Assembly (NCBI GenBank): GCA_902788785.1
Contig: CADALT010000008.1
Span: 1 to 64,000, forward strand
Length of the DNA: 64,000 nucleotides
Source: an uncultured Ruminococcus sp.
GTDB taxonomy: Bacteria; Bacillota; Clostridia; Oscillospirales; Ruminococcaceae
Direction of reading: 5' to 3'
How positions within the stretch are numbered: the first letter of the stretch is position 1; the number at the start of each line of letters is the position of its first letter. The translations under genes were made by a program, and so were the position numbers. This document shows, piece by piece, positions 17,517 to 26,297 of the stretch. The notes beneath the pieces were generated by a model. It was not told the DNA's origin. It saw only the letters and a program-made list of their open reading frames with translations, and made no database searches.

Positions 17517-18377
17517 TCAGACAAGGGTTTTAAGCTCCTCACTGAACGCTATGAGCTGTTCCATCGAAAGCTGTTCGGGACGAGCCGTTGATTGAAGTCC
17601 ACTTTTTTGTACAGCTTCTGTAACAAGAGCCTTATCTAGCCCCATAGCCCCCGATACAGAATTCACCAATGTTTTGCGGCGCTGTGAGAACGCAGCCCTG
17701 ACCATGGAGAAGAAGAATTTTTCATCTGTGACACCCTCGGGAGTATGCTCGTTTATATCGAACCTTACCACGCAGCTGTCAACATTAGGCGCAGGCATGA
17801 AGCTGCCCCTGCTGACATTAAACAGTATCTTGGGCTTTGAAAAATAGTTCACCGCCACGGTGACCGCACCCATATCCCTTGTGCCCACAGGCGCACACAG
17901 CCTGGTGCCTGCCTCTTTCTGCACCATTACAGTGACAGAGCGTATGCGCAGGCGTTCTTCCAGCAGCATCATAAGTATGGGTGAAGTTATATAGTACGGC
18001 AGATTGGCACATACAGCCACCTCCAGCCCATCGAATTCGTCTTCGATGAGTTTATGAAGATCGACCTTCATGACATCTGCATTTATTATCTTGACGTTAT
18101 CGTGTTCAGCCAGAGTTTCCTCCAGCACAGGGATAAGACGCTCGTCTATCTCAATGGCAACGACCTTATCGGCACGCTTGGCAAGCTCGTTGGTAAGCAC
18201 GCCGATACCCGTACCGATCTCGATGACACCGAAACCTTTCTTCGCATTGCCCTGTTCGGCTATGCGTGGGCACACCGAGGGATTTACCAGAAAATTCTGA
18301 CCCAGCGCTTTAGAAAAAGTAAAGCCGTGCCTTTGCATAACATCCTTTATTACACCTATGTTTGATAGATTATCCAT
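17517..18377 (-). CDS. rsmA: 16S rRNA dimethyladenosine transferase
   Basis: 286 residues. It uses S-adenosylmethionine to dimethylate two adjacent adenines in the 3' hairpin of 16S rRNA during small-subunit assembly. KALGQNFLVNP is the family's N-terminal signature, VIEIGTGIGVLTNELA is the SAM motif I, and NLPYYITSPILMMLLEE contains the catalytic NLPY. AAGGAG fits ATG 18377. A frame running to 18458 would read through the promoter found at 18415-18443 and is rejected. Confidence 0.96.
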   Translation of the reverse strand: MDNLSNIGVIKDVMQRHGFTFSKALGQNFLVNPSVCPRIAEQGNAKKGFGVIEIGTGIGVLTNELAKRADKVVAIEIDERLIPVLEETLAEHDNVKIINADVMKVDLHKLIEDEFDGLEVAVCANLPYYITSPILMMLLEERLRIRSVTVMVQKEAGTRLCAPVGTRDMGAVTVAVNYFSKPKILFNVSRGSFMPAPNVDSCVVRFDINEHTPEGVTDEKFFFSMVRAAFSQRRKTLVNSVSGAMGLDKALVTEAVQKSGLQSTARPEQLSMEQLIAFSEELKTLV

Positions 18378-18414
18378 CATTTTCTCCTTAAAAGTGACAT
18401 AAAAAGCTAATATT

Positions 18415-18443
18415 ATATTAACACACCAAAGCCCGTATGTCAA
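18415..18443 (-). promoter_or_regulatory. Promoter of rsmA
   Basis: Minus strand: -35 TTGACA (18438-18443), 17-bp spacer, -10 TAATAT (18415-18420). The short leader supports the start at 18377. Confidence 0.65.
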
Positions 18444-18647
18444 TAGGTCATGCATCATTTTATTTATGTAGGGTATACTAAAAACCTGTTAGAATACATC
18501 AGAATTAACTATAACATTTATCAAATTCTCTTTAATATTACAACATATGAGAACGCTCTCGGCGTTGTAATCTTTATTATAGATAGGGTAAGATCAGCTA
18601 TTGGGTTTAATATAGTCATAAACAAAAAAAATGAGAGGAATGGTATC

Positions 18648-18854
18648 ATGAGAAACGAAGCAAATTTTAACGGTTTTTGTTTATCGGGCAGACTTATCTG
18701 CCTGACAGGGCACAGAGGTTTTGTCGGCATGAGCGAAAGTTCACTGAGGACAGCCGCACAGATGTCCAAAAGCTTCCATGACAGCAGGGACATGACCACG
18801 GCTGCACAGGCTGATATAAGGCACGCTAACGGCGGCGGTATTTACAAAATATAG
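18648..18854 (+). CDS. Possible small protein, 68 residues
   Basis: An ATG at 18648 has GAGAGGA about eight bases upstream and opens a 68-codon frame ending at TAG 18854. Codon choice (AGG, ATA, GGC, CTG) matches the surrounding real genes better than the AT-rich flanks, and GC content rises exactly over the frame. The protein is polar with two Cys (FCLSGRLICL), several His and Met, a Gly-rich end and no membrane segment. Not recognised. It sits just upstream of the 6S RNA gene. Confidence 0.5.
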   Translation: MRNEANFNGFCLSGRLICLTGHRGFVGMSESSLRTAAQMSKSFHDSRDMTTAAQADIRHANGGGIYKI

Positions 18855-18927
18855 ACCATTTATGTAATATTGTTATTTTATACAAGAAAACCTTTTTTAA
18901 CCGCAGCAAATTTTATAGTAAAAAGTG

Positions 18928-18956
18928 TTGAAATTCTCGGGATTATATTGTACAAT
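18928..18956 (+). promoter_or_regulatory. Upstream promoter in front of 6S RNA / purE
   Basis: -35 TTGAAA (18928-18933), 17-bp spacer, -10 TACAAT (18951-18956). Transcripts from here would begin near 18963 with a hairpin, GACACC...GGTGTC. Confidence 0.6.
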
Positions 18957-18961
18957 ATTTA

Positions 18962-18989
18962 TAGACACCCCGAACAGGTGTCGTATACT
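18962..18989 (+). promoter_or_regulatory. Proximal promoter of the 6S RNA gene
   Basis: -35 TAGACA (18962-18967), 16-bp spacer, -10 TATACT (18984-18989). Its start point near 18996 matches the expected 5' end of the 6S RNA better than the upstream promoter does. Confidence 0.55.
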
Positions 18990-18995
18990 GTTAAA

Positions 18996-19138
18996 AAGCT
19001 GAACAGGAGTGTTAGGATATGTACATCAAGGGAATATCTCGGAGCTTTTCAACTTCATATTCCATGGGCGGAGCGACTGACGGCTGCCGTCTTACATACG
19101 TGCACTCTTATGCATCCATGCAGATGGATGCTTTATCT
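18996..19138 (+). ncRNA. ssrS: 6S RNA (RNA polymerase-binding RNA)
   Basis: The segment folds into the 6S plan. A closing stem pairs GAGTG (19007-19011) with CACTC (19103-19107) and TATGTA (19018-19023) with TACATA (19093-19098). A large central bubble has a small hairpin on its 3' side (GACGG 19079-19083 with CCGTC 19087-19091). A terminal stem pairs GGAATAT (19031-19037) with ATATTCC (19057-19063). The GTGTTAG...TGTACA element on the 5' side and GGAGCGA...TGACGG on the 3' side resemble Firmicutes 6S RNA as I remember it. 6S RNA mimics an open promoter and binds sigma-A polymerase. A location just before purE fits other Clostridia. The exact ends are inferred. Confidence 0.72.
19112..19131 (+). 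terminator. Hairpin at the 3' end of 6S RNA
   Basis: GCATCCAT and ATGGATGC enclose a 4-nt loop; a weak T run (TTTATCTGTT) follows. It could define the 6S 3' end by partial termination or processing. Confidence 0.5.
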
Positions 19139-19155
19139 GTTATAAAGTCGAATTG

Positions 19156-19185
19156 AAACTGCAACGCAATAGTTGCAGTTTTTTT
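19156..19185 (+). terminator. Strong intrinsic terminator before purE
   Basis: Ten-base arms AAACTGCAAC (19156-19165) and GTTGCAGTTT (19172-19181), 6-nt loop, then a continuous T run. It ends only 25 bases before the purE start and leaves no room for another promoter, so purE must be reached by read-through or regulated antitermination. Confidence 0.85.
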
Positions 19186-19210
19186 GGTATGGAAGGAGTA
19201 AGATGCAAAT

Positions 19211-19708
19211 ATGAAAAAAGTAGCAGTCATCATGGGAAGCGATAGCGATTTCCCTGTTGTATCAAAGGCTTGTGCCGAACTGAAAGCTTACGGCGTTCCC
19301 TATGAGTGCCACGTTATGAGCGCCCACAGAACACCTGCACTGGCTGCGGATTTCGCAGACAAGGCTAAGGAGAACGGATTTGGTGTCATCATCTGTGCCG
19401 CAGGCATGGCAGCACACCTGGCAGGCGTTATCGCAGGTCATACAACTCTGCCCGTTATAGGCATACCCTGCAAGTCATCCAATCTTGACGGACTTGACGC
19501 TCTGCTGGCTACAGTACAGATGCCAAGCGGCATACCTGTGGCTACAGTTGCTATAGACGGTGCAAAGAATGCGGCTATACTGGCTATACAGATGCTGGCT
19601 CTCTCCGATGAAGGTCTGGCTGAAAAGCTCGAAAAGGCTAAGGCTGATATGATAGAGGGCGTTAAAGCTAAGGACGCTGCTTTGCAGGCAAAGCTGGCTG
19701 AGATATGA
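19211..19708 (+). CDS. purE: N5-carboxyaminoimidazole ribonucleotide mutase
   Basis: 165 residues, class I PurE. It moves the carboxyl group of N5-CAIR to C4 to give CAIR in purine synthesis. MGSDSDFPV is the substrate-phosphate loop and HVMSAHRTP contains the conserved catalytic His; [12 protein letters not shown] and PVIGIP complete the active site. PurK is not in the window. The stop overlaps the HAD gene start (ATGA). AAGGAG lies 12 bases before the ATG, a little wide. Confidence 0.97.
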   Translation: MKKVAVIMGSDSDFPVVSKACAELKAYGVPYECHVMSAHRTPALAADFADKAKENGFGVIICAAGMAAHLAGVIAGHTTLPVIGIPCKSSNLDGLDALLATVQMPSGIPVATVAIDGAKNAAILAIQMLALSDEGLAEKLEKAKADMIEGVKAKDAALQAKLAEI

Positions 19709-20373
19709 GCATTACATACGATACCCTGCTGTTCGATCTGGACGGCACACTGATAGACTCAGCCCCCGGAGTTCTGGGGTGTCTTAAAAAGGCGCTCGGC
19801 ACCTTGGGTATCCCCGAACCGCAGGAACTTAAAAGGTTCATGGGACCGCCGCTGACGGACTCGCTGAAAATGTTCTGCGGACTTGAGGGACAGGCAGCCG
19901 AAAAAGTGCTGAACTCATACCGAGAGCTTTACAGTACCGAGGGCATTTTCAATACGACAGCTTACAGCGGTATCGAAAGAATGCTGGAAAAGCTTTCCGC
20001 AGAGGGCAAGACTCTGGCGGTGGCGACCTGCAAGTCTGAGGATTTCGCTTTGAGGATACTGAATGATCTTGGCATAGCGAAGTATTTTGACTTCATTGGC
20101 GGCTCGGACATTGCTTCGGGCAGGAACAGCAAGGACAAGGTCATTGAGTATGTGATGGAAAAACTCGGGCAGCCCGACAGAAACAGTACGCTGATGATAG
20201 GCGACAGACTGTACGATGTGAACGGCGCAGGCAAGTGCGGCATCGGATGTCTGTATGCACTGTGGGGTTACGGCAGCACCGATGAGGCAAAAGCCTGCGG
20301 TGCACACGATACCGTGACGACCACCGAAAGCTGTACGGACTATGTACTGGGCAGACAGCAGGCAGCAGGATAA
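19705..20373 (+). CDS. HAD-family phosphatase (phosphoglycolate phosphatase-like)
   Basis: 222 residues. [12 protein letters not shown] is HAD motif I with the nucleophile Asp; VATCKS supplies the motif II Thr; SKDKVIEYV carries the motif III Lys; [12 protein letters not shown] is motif IV. A helical C1 cap (residues ~15-85) puts it in the Gph/PGP group. It starts within the purE stop codon, so it is made together with PurE. A substrate linked to nucleotide sugar-phosphate housekeeping is plausible, but the exact one is unknown. Confidence 0.88.
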   Translation: MSITYDTLLFDLDGTLIDSAPGVLGCLKKALGTLGIPEPQELKRFMGPPLTDSLKMFCGLEGQAAEKVLNSYRELYSTEGIFNTTAYSGIERMLEKLSAEGKTLAVATCKSEDFALRILNDLGIAKYFDFIGGSDIASGRNSKDKVIEYVMEKLGQPDRNSTLMIGDRLYDVNGAGKCGIGCLYALWGYGSTDEAKACGAHDTVTTTESCTDYVLGRQQAAG

Positions 20374-20431
20374 AAATGTATACAAAGCGGCTTAATGCCG
20401 TTTACCATAAACAGGCAGGGAGAATGATAAT

Positions 20432-21853
20432 ATGGGCGGATTTTTTGGAGCAGTCTCCGCTAATGACTGCATACAGGACGTATTTTTCGGTACAGACTAC
20501 CATTCACATCTGGGTACGAGAAGAGGCGGCATGACATCTTATGCACCCGAGCTCGGTTTCCAGAGAAACATACACAGTATCGAGAACTCACCTTTCAGAA
20601 CAAAGTTCGAGAAGGATGTTGAGAATATGAGAGGCAAGGTCTGCATAGGCTGCATCAGCGACACAGACCCTCAGCCGATAATGGTAAGATCAAAGATGGG
20701 ACTTTACGCTATATGCTCCATCGGTGTGATACACAATGCGGAGGAGCTTTCGGCTGAACTGCTGCAGAGCGGCTGCGCAAACTTCGAGACAATGAGCAGC
20801 GGTGCAATAAACTCCGCAGGACTCATCGGTGCGCTTATCGCACAGAAGGACAGCTTCGTGGACGGCATACGCTATGCACAGTCCAAGATAGAGGGTACGA
20901 TGTCACTGGTCATCATGACGAAAGACTCTATCATATGTGCGAGGGACAAGGCAGGCAAGCTCCCCATAATCGTGGGCAAGCGTTCGGACGGCTACTGCTT
21001 CTCCTTTGAGGATTTCGCTTACCAGAAGCTGGGCTATCAGACCTGCCACGAACTAAAAGCAGGCGAGATACTCGAAATGACCAAGGACGGCTACGAGATA
21101 CTGGCTGAGGGCACGGACGAAATGAGCATCTGTACATTTCTTTGGACTTATTACGGATATCCCAATGCCAATTACGAGGGCGTGAACGTCGAGGGCATGA
21201 GGATACGCAACGGCATGATAATGGCAGAGAACGATATCAAAAACGGCAGACTTCCCGATGTGGACTATGTATGCGGCGTTCCGGATTCGGGTACTCCCCA
21301 CGCTATCGGTTATGCCAACAAGAGCGGCATCCCCTTTGCAAGACCTTTCATCAAGTACACCCCCACATGGCCCAGAAGCTTTATGCCTACGAACCAGTCC
21401 ATGAGAAACAGGGTCGCTAAGATGAAGCTGATACCCGTTCACGAATTCATCGAGGGCAAAAAGCTGCTGTTCGTGGACGACAGCATAGTAAGAGGCACAC
21501 AGATGAGGGAGACCGTGGAATTCCTCTACGAGAACGGCGCTAAGGAAGTTCATATGAGATCAGCCTGTCCGCCCATCATGTACGGCTGCAAGTACCTCAA
21601 CTTCTCCAGAAGCACATCTGAACTGGAGCTTATCGCAAGACAGATCATCGACGAGAACGAGGGTACCGAAGGCGTTAAGTTCATCAGAGAGTACAGCGAC
21701 TCCAATACCGAGAGAGGCAGACTTCTCAGGGACGAGATATGCAGAAGACTCAAGCTCACATCGCTGGAGTTCCAGTCACTCGAAGGCACAGTAAGAGCAG
21801 TTGGCAGACCCGAATGCGGTCTGTGTACATACTGCTGGGACGGCAGAGAATGA
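20432..21853 (+). CDS. purF: Amidophosphoribosyltransferase lacking the N-terminal cysteine
   Basis: 473 residues with the glutamine-amidotransferase (Ntn) domain first and the PRTase domain second. HLGTRRGG and the IGCISDTDPQP stretch mark the glutaminase fold, and LLFVDDSIVRGTQM near residue 350 is the PRPP loop, followed by RSACPPIMYGCKYLN. The enzyme normally makes phosphoribosylamine from PRPP and glutamine. The mature PurF N-terminus should begin with Cys (CGVFG); here it reads MGGFFGAV, and the frame upstream has a stop and no Cys. Glutamine hydrolysis by the usual nucleophile therefore seems impossible. Position between purE and purM argues for a real role. AGGGAGA precedes the ATG. 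Confidence 0.88.
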   Translation: MGGFFGAVSANDCIQDVFFGTDYHSHLGTRRGGMTSYAPELGFQRNIHSIENSPFRTKFEKDVENMRGKVCIGCISDTDPQPIMVRSKMGLYAICSIGVIHNAEELSAELLQSGCANFETMSSGAINSAGLIGALIAQKDSFVDGIRYAQSKIEGTMSLVIMTKDSIICARDKAGKLPIIVGKRSDGYCFSFEDFAYQKLGYQTCHELKAGEILEMTKDGYEILAEGTDEMSICTFLWTYYGYPNANYEGVNVEGMRIRNGMIMAENDIKNGRLPDVDYVCGVPDSGTPHAIGYANKSGIPFARPFIKYTPTWPRSFMPTNQSMRNRVAKMKLIPVHEFIEGKKLLFVDDSIVRGTQMRETVEFLYENGAKEVHMRSACPPIMYGCKYLNFSRSTSELELIARQIIDENEGTEGVKFIREYSDSNTERGRLLRDEICRRLKLTSLEFQSLEGTVRAVGRPECGLCTYCWDGRE

Positions 21854-21897
21854 TACGACACACACATCACCAAACCTAAGACCGAAAGGAATCAATT

Positions 21898-22938
21898 ATG
21901 AATAACAACAGCTATTCCAACAGCTATAAGGACGCAGGCGTTGACGTAACAGCAGGATATAAGGCAGTAGAGCTCATGAAGCAGTACGTGGGCAGAACAG
22001 TAACTAAGGGCGTTATCGACGGTATCGGCGGTTTCGGCGGACTGTTCGAGCTGGATATGACAGGCATAAACAAACCTGTACTGGTATCGGGTACTGACGG
22101 TGTCGGCACCAAGATCAAGATAGCATTCATCATGGACAAGCACGATACAGTCGGCATCGACTGCGTAGCTATGTGCGTAAACGATATAATCTGCTGCGGT
22201 GCTAAGCCCCAGTTTTTCCTGGACTACATCGCTTGCGGCAGAAATATCCCCGAGAAGATCGCAAGCATAGTTTCGGGCGTGGCAGAAGGCTGCGTCCAGG
22301 CAGGCTGTGCACTGGTAGGCGGCGAGACTGCTGAACACCCCGGTCTTATGCCCGAGGACGAATACGATCTGGCAGGCTTCTCTGTGGGCGTAGTTGATAA
22401 GGACAAGATACTTGACCCCACCACACAGAAGGCAGGCGACGTTATGATCGCTATCAAGTCCAGCGGCGTACACTCCAACGGCTTCTCACTGGTAAGAAAG
22501 GTATTCGATGTTAACGAAGAGAACCTGGCTAAGCACTATGACGAGCTGGGCACTACATTGGGCGAGGCTCTGCTGACACCTACACGCATCTATGTAAAGG
22601 CTGTAATGAGCCTGCTGGACGCTGTAAAGGTAAAGAGCATCTCACACATCACAGGCGGCGGCTTCTACGAGAACATACCGAGAGCACTGCCTAAGGGCAT
22701 ATCTGCACAGATACGCCGTGCAGATGTACAGGTGCTGCCTATCTTCGACCTTATCGCAAAGACAGGCAATATCCCCGAGAGAGATATGTTCAACACCTTC
22801 AACATGGGCGTTGGCATGACAGTCGTTGTTGACAAGGCTGATGCTGACAAGGCTATCGCAGCTATCAAGGCAGCCGGCGAGGACGCTTACGTTCTGGGCG
22901 AGCTGGTAGACAGCGATATGGGCGTTATCATCGTTTGA
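21898..22938 (+). CDS. purM: Phosphoribosylformylglycinamidine cyclo-ligase (AIR synthetase)
   Basis: 346 residues. It closes the imidazole ring with [29 protein letters not shown] and [25 protein letters not shown] (in overlapping pieces) are the PurM ATP- and substrate-binding motifs; the C-terminal half holds [24 protein letters not shown] before ATG 21898. Two hairpins with T runs follow the stop, so the first purine transcript probably ends here. Confidence 0.97.
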   Translation: MNNNSYSNSYKDAGVDVTAGYKAVELMKQYVGRTVTKGVIDGIGGFGGLFELDMTGINKPVLVSGTDGVGTKIKIAFIMDKHDTVGIDCVAMCVNDIICCGAKPQFFLDYIACGRNIPEKIASIVSGVAEGCVQAGCALVGGETAEHPGLMPEDEYDLAGFSVGVVDKDKILDPTTQKAGDVMIAIKSSGVHSNGFSLVRKVFDVNEENLAKHYDELGTTLGEALLTPTRIYVKAVMSLLDAVKVKSISHITGGGFYENIPRALPKGISAQIRRADVQVLPIFDLIAKTGNIPERDMFNTFNMGVGMTVVVDKADADKAIAAIKAAGEDAYVLGELVDSDMGVIIV

Positions 22939-22962
22939 TAAACACTGTATAAGACTGATAAA

Positions 22963-22996
22963 GGAGAGAGCTCCGTTATGAACTCTCTCCCTTTTT
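22963..22996 (+). terminator. Intrinsic terminator after purM
   Basis: GGAGAGAG (22963-22970) pairs with CTCTCTCC (22983-22990), followed by CTTTTT. Confidence 0.82.
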
Positions 22997-23026
22997 AAAA
23001 TGCGGTCGGATCACCGACTGCGTTTT
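22997..23026. terminator. Second hairpin after purM
   Basis: Thirteen-base arms (22997-23009 and 23014-23026) with two G-T pairs and a 4-nt loop, beginning and ending in A4/T4 tracts. Placed back to back with the preceding terminator; it strengthens the break between purM and the accessory genes. Confidence 0.6.
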
Positions 23027-23069
23027 AAAGAGTACGATTTTCAGGACAGTAAATAAAAAGAGAACAATT

Positions 23070-23861
23070 ATGATATGCAAAGAATTCGGAGATAAAAATG
23101 CCCCGACAGTAATGCTGCTGCACGGCGGCGGACTGTCATGGTGGAGCTGCCGTGATGCGGCAGAGATACTTAAAGAACAGTTCCATGTGGTGATACCGAT
23201 ACTTGATGGTCATGCAGGGAGCGACAGACATTTTACCTCTATAGAGGACAATGCAGCGGAGCTTATTTCTGCAATAGATGAGAAATTCGGCGGAAAAGTC
23301 AAGGCGATAGGCGGACTTTCTCTTGGCGGACAGATACTGCTGGAAATGCTTTCGCAGCGAAAAGACATCTGTGAGACCGCTTTCGTCGAGAGTGCTGCGG
23401 TCATTCCCTCAAAAATGATGGCTGCAATGCTCAAACCCTCGGTACAGGCAAGCTATGGGCTCATAAAAATGCCGTGGTTTTCAAGGGCGCAGTTTAAATC
23501 GCTGAAAATAAAAGATGAGCTATATGAGGATTACTACCGTGACACCTGCAAGATAAGCAAGGAGGATATGGCAGCTTTCCTCACGGCTAATCAGAGCTAT
23601 GCTCTTAAAGACGATGTCAAGCACACTTCTGCTAAAGTGTATGTTTTCGCAGGCACTAAGGAGATCGGACAGATAAAACGCTCGGCTGAACTGATACATA
23701 AATGCATACCGAACAGCGTGCTTGAAATGTCGGACGGGTTGTACCACGGACAGTTTTCGATAAATAACGGTGAAGAGTATGCAAAACGCATGATAGGCTG
23801 TATAAAAGCCAAGGAGGAACAAAATGCCCTGGACAAAGATAAAACACAGGCTGGAAAATGA
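23070..23861 (+). CDS. Alpha/beta hydrolase
   Basis: 263 residues. HGGGLSWWSCRDAAE near residues 18-32 forms the oxyanion region after strand 3, GGLSLGGQ around residue 90 is the nucleophile elbow with the catalytic Ser, and YHGQFS near the end offers the catalytic His. No signal peptide, so cytosolic. Substrate unknown (esterase, lipase or peptidase). It is the first of three tightly overlapping genes that interrupt the purine cluster after the purM terminators; no clear promoter was found for them. Confidence 0.85.
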   Translation: MICKEFGDKNAPTVMLLHGGGLSWWSCRDAAEILKEQFHVVIPILDGHAGSDRHFTSIEDNAAELISAIDEKFGGKVKAIGGLSLGGQILLEMLSQRKDICETAFVESAAVIPSKMMAAMLKPSVQASYGLIKMPWFSRAQFKSLKIKDELYEDYYRDTCKISKEDMAAFLTANQSYALKDDVKHTSAKVYVFAGTKEIGQIKRSAELIHKCIPNSVLEMSDGLYHGQFSINNGEEYAKRMIGCIKAKEEQNALDKDKTQAGK

Positions 23862-24321
23862 ATACCTCGCACCGTCGCTGCGGGGGCGGATAACATATTT
23901 TGCCACATCTTACTCCAAATGTCCCGACCATGAGGGCAGGGCGGCGATATTGCTTGACGGTGAGGAGATACTTGAAGGCAGCTACCGTGAACAGTGGAGC
24001 ATCAAAAAGATCTCACAGTTCCCGAAAGATGAAAAATATGAAAAACGTCTGAGCTGCGAATTCCCGTACATGGACGATACTGCTCTGAAACTTGGTCAAT
24101 TCGACCAAAGACAGTTCTATATAGCATATCACGAATTCATCGCTCAGAGCATAGAAGACAGTCTCGAAAGTGAGAATATGCTGGTGCGTATATTCGCCGT
24201 ACTGGATAAACGTGTCGGCAAGCGCAGACTTGAAAAGATGAAAGAAACTGCAAAAGACATCGGCGATGTCTTTTCACTGTTTCTCAAAATACGCTGTGAA
24301 GCGGAGGGTATACATTTCTGA
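23824..24321 (+). CDS. SF0329 family protein
   Basis: 165 residues, overlapping the hydrolase gene by 38 bases. The opening MPWTKIKHRLENEYLAPSLR followed by GRITYFATSYSKCPD and the C-terminal ESENMLVRIFAVLDKRVGKR block fit the uncharacterised SF0329 family as I remember it. No signal or membrane segment. AGGAGG-type site (AAGGAGGAAC) lies just before ATG 23824 inside the hydrolase gene. Function unknown; members are small accessory proteins that often sit in variable gene sets. Confidence 0.75.
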   Translation: MPWTKIKHRLENEYLAPSLRGRITYFATSYSKCPDHEGRAAILLDGEEILEGSYREQWSIKKISQFPKDEKYEKRLSCEFPYMDDTALKLGQFDQRQFYIAYHEFIAQSIEDSLESENMLVRIFAVLDKRVGKRRLEKMKETAKDIGDVFSLFLKIRCEAEGIHF

Positions 24322-25607
24322 TGACAGAGGAACGCAAAAAAGAACTGGCTACGTTCAAAAGACGGTACGGCCACCATTTTATAGGTTTGCTGGTACTATT
24401 TTTCATGATAGGTATCGGATACTTGGGCTGGAGAGAAACACGCCCGAAAGCCGAGACCGTATCGGCGGACGAGATAATGGACTTCGATGATCTTGATGTA
24501 AGCTACGATGTGAAGCTTGATGCATTAGACGGCAAAAACTTTATATACAGCATATATTTCAGTCACGAGATAAGCGACAAGGAACTTGATGAGGTCGAGC
24601 ACTGTGTAAAATCACTTGAACAGCTGAATATCGCAGGGCAATATTACGGCCATCTCTCCGATGCGGTGCGTGAAAGTGATGATAAGGTCACGGTGATGCT
24701 TGAACTTTGGAATGCAGATAATGATTCAATGATAAAGAATTTCCTTAAAGCACTGGATAATGTGGACGGCATAGAGAGAGTCGTTATCAATGAAGATACA
24801 GCAATAATACCGCAGGAAGAAGTTCAGTTCGATATAAATAATATAAACACGGAATGCGAGTTTGAATATAAAAACTACGGTGAGAAAACACTTGAAATAT
24901 TTGTTTTCGTTGACCATGTTTTAGATTATTATGAATCCAATGATCTAAGAAAAATAGTATTTTCCGATATAATGAATATGAATGATAGCCAAGGTCATGG
25001 TCTGGGTGAAGAAATAAGCGGTGTATTATATCATTATGCTTTCGATACATCAAATACGACCGATTATTCCGTTCTATACAATGTTATAAATGATCTGGAT
25101 AAAAATAATAATGTAAAAAAAATCATCGTACAGACAGGCGCTGATTATGAATCTGAACAATTTGACGTTGATGCGCCTGAAAACTATGCACGCAAACAGA
25201 ATTATATCATAAAAGATAAAAATGGCATAGTGATATATGACAGCTACAAAACTGCTATGGATATATTTGGGTTCAGCTTTATGGATCTTAGCTTTGATGC
25301 TTCATTTGAAGAATTTTGCGGAGAAAACTTCTTTTACAATATATACTTTGGACGAGATGTGACCAAAGAAGACATCGCTGAGATTGAAAAACGTATAAAT
25401 GCCAAATGTGATAAATATCCTGAATATGCTTATATAGGATATATCTCGCAGGCTGAAATATCTGATGAGCGTCATGTAACTTTGATGCTTGACCTTGGAG
25501 ATGCAGACAGCGAATGCATGATAACCGGCATTGTTCAGGCACTCAATGGTATGGACGGCATAGAGAAAGTCGTTATCAATGAGAAAACGGACGAACCTGA
25601 TATGTGA
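24321..25607 (+). CDS. Membrane-anchored protein with three related domains
   Basis: 428 residues, start coupled to the SF0329 stop (TGATG). One membrane helix at about residues 20-38 leaves the rest probably outside. Residues ~60-155 and ~315-420 are clear copies: both have (I/N)YSIYF or FYNIYF, a helix, then VTVMLELWNADND or VTLMLDLGDADSE, and end in MDGIEKVVIN or VDGIERVVIN. A middle stretch (~175-285) has the same strand-helix order but little identity. The pattern suggests beta-alpha-beta modules. Not recognised. The middle part is AT-richer than the ends. Confidence 0.68.
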   Translation: MTEERKKELATFKRRYGHHFIGLLVLFFMIGIGYLGWRETRPKAETVSADEIMDFDDLDVSYDVKLDALDGKNFIYSIYFSHEISDKELDEVEHCVKSLEQLNIAGQYYGHLSDAVRESDDKVTVMLELWNADNDSMIKNFLKALDNVDGIERVVINEDTAIIPQEEVQFDINNINTECEFEYKNYGEKTLEIFVFVDHVLDYYESNDLRKIVFSDIMNMNDSQGHGLGEEISGVLYHYAFDTSNTTDYSVLYNVINDLDKNNNVKKIIVQTGADYESEQFDVDAPENYARKQNYIIKDKNGIVIYDSYKTAMDIFGFSFMDLSFDASFEEFCGENFFYNIYFGRDVTKEDIAEIEKRINAKCDKYPEYAYIGYISQAEISDERHVTLMLDLGDADSECMITGIVQALNGMDGIEKVVINEKTDEPDM

Positions 25608-25635
25608 TATATTAAACACGAAAGGATGTAATGAT

Positions 25636-26265
25636 ATGAAAAACATAGTTGTACTGGTATCGGGCGGCGGAACTAATCTGCAGGCACTTATAGATGCAGA
25701 GAAACGAGGCGAGATAAAGGGCGGCAAGATAAGCTGTGTGATCGCCTCCAAAGAGGGCGTATACGCTCTTGAAAGGGCGGCACAGAACGGTATCAAGAGC
25801 TGTGTGATACCAAGAAAAGAGTATGCGGATATTGCTTCATACACCAAAGCAGTTACCGACAAACTCATCGAGGAGAAGGCTGATCTCATCGTATATGCAG
25901 GCTTCATGACAATACTTGATGAGCAGGTGGTAAAGGCTTTCCCATACAAGATGATGAACGTTCACCCTGCACTTATACCCAGCTTCTGCGGCAAGGGCTA
26001 CTATGGTCTGCACGTACACGAGGAAGCGCTGAAAAAAGGTGTAAAGGTATCGGGTGCGACCGTACATTTCGTTACAGAGGAATGTGACGGCGGTCCCATA
26101 ATCCTTCAGGAACCGGTTGCAGTGGAAAACGATGATACTCCCGAAACTCTCCAGCGCAGGATAATGGAGAACGCTGAATGGAAGATACTTCCCAGAGCCG
26201 TTTCGCTGTTCTGCGAGGACAGGATAACCATTAAAGACGGAAAGGCTTATGTTGATCTGAAATAA
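25636..26265 (+). CDS. purN: Phosphoribosylglycinamide formyltransferase
   Basis: 209 residues. It transfers a formyl group from 10-formyltetrahydrofolate to GAR. VSGGGTNLQAL at the start binds the phosphate; HPALIPSFCGKGYYG holds the catalytic His; VHFVTEECDGGPI supplies the catalytic Asp loop. The ATG at 25636 with AAAGGA upstream is chosen; a longer frame from 25579 overlaps the preceding gene. It lies 28 bp after the three accessory genes, so it probably depends on read-through from them. Confidence 0.96.
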   Translation: MKNIVVLVSGGGTNLQALIDAEKRGEIKGGKISCVIASKEGVYALERAAQNGIKSCVIPRKEYADIASYTKAVTDKLIEEKADLIVYAGFMTILDEQVVKAFPYKMMNVHPALIPSFCGKGYYGLHVHEEALKKGVKVSGATVHFVTEECDGGPIILQEPVAVENDDTPETLQRRIMENAEWKILPRAVSLFCEDRITIKDGKAYVDLK

Positions 26266-26268
26266 GGG

Positions 26269-26297
26269 TTGCAAAATAAGCTTTTTTCTGGTATACT
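26269..26297 (+). promoter_or_regulatory. Promoter of the IMP cyclohydrolase gene
   Basis: -35 TTGCAA (26269-26274), 17-bp spacer, -10 TATACT (26292-26297), starting right at the purN stop. The leader of about 105 nt contains a short stem CTCCCGCTAAGGGAG (26361-26375). Confidence 0.75.

Noticed and set aside
18963..19210. A guanine/adenine or PRPP riboswitch before purE
   Set aside because: The conserved three-way-junction bases of purine riboswitches and the ykkC-type core are absent; the fold and conserved patches fit 6S RNA better.
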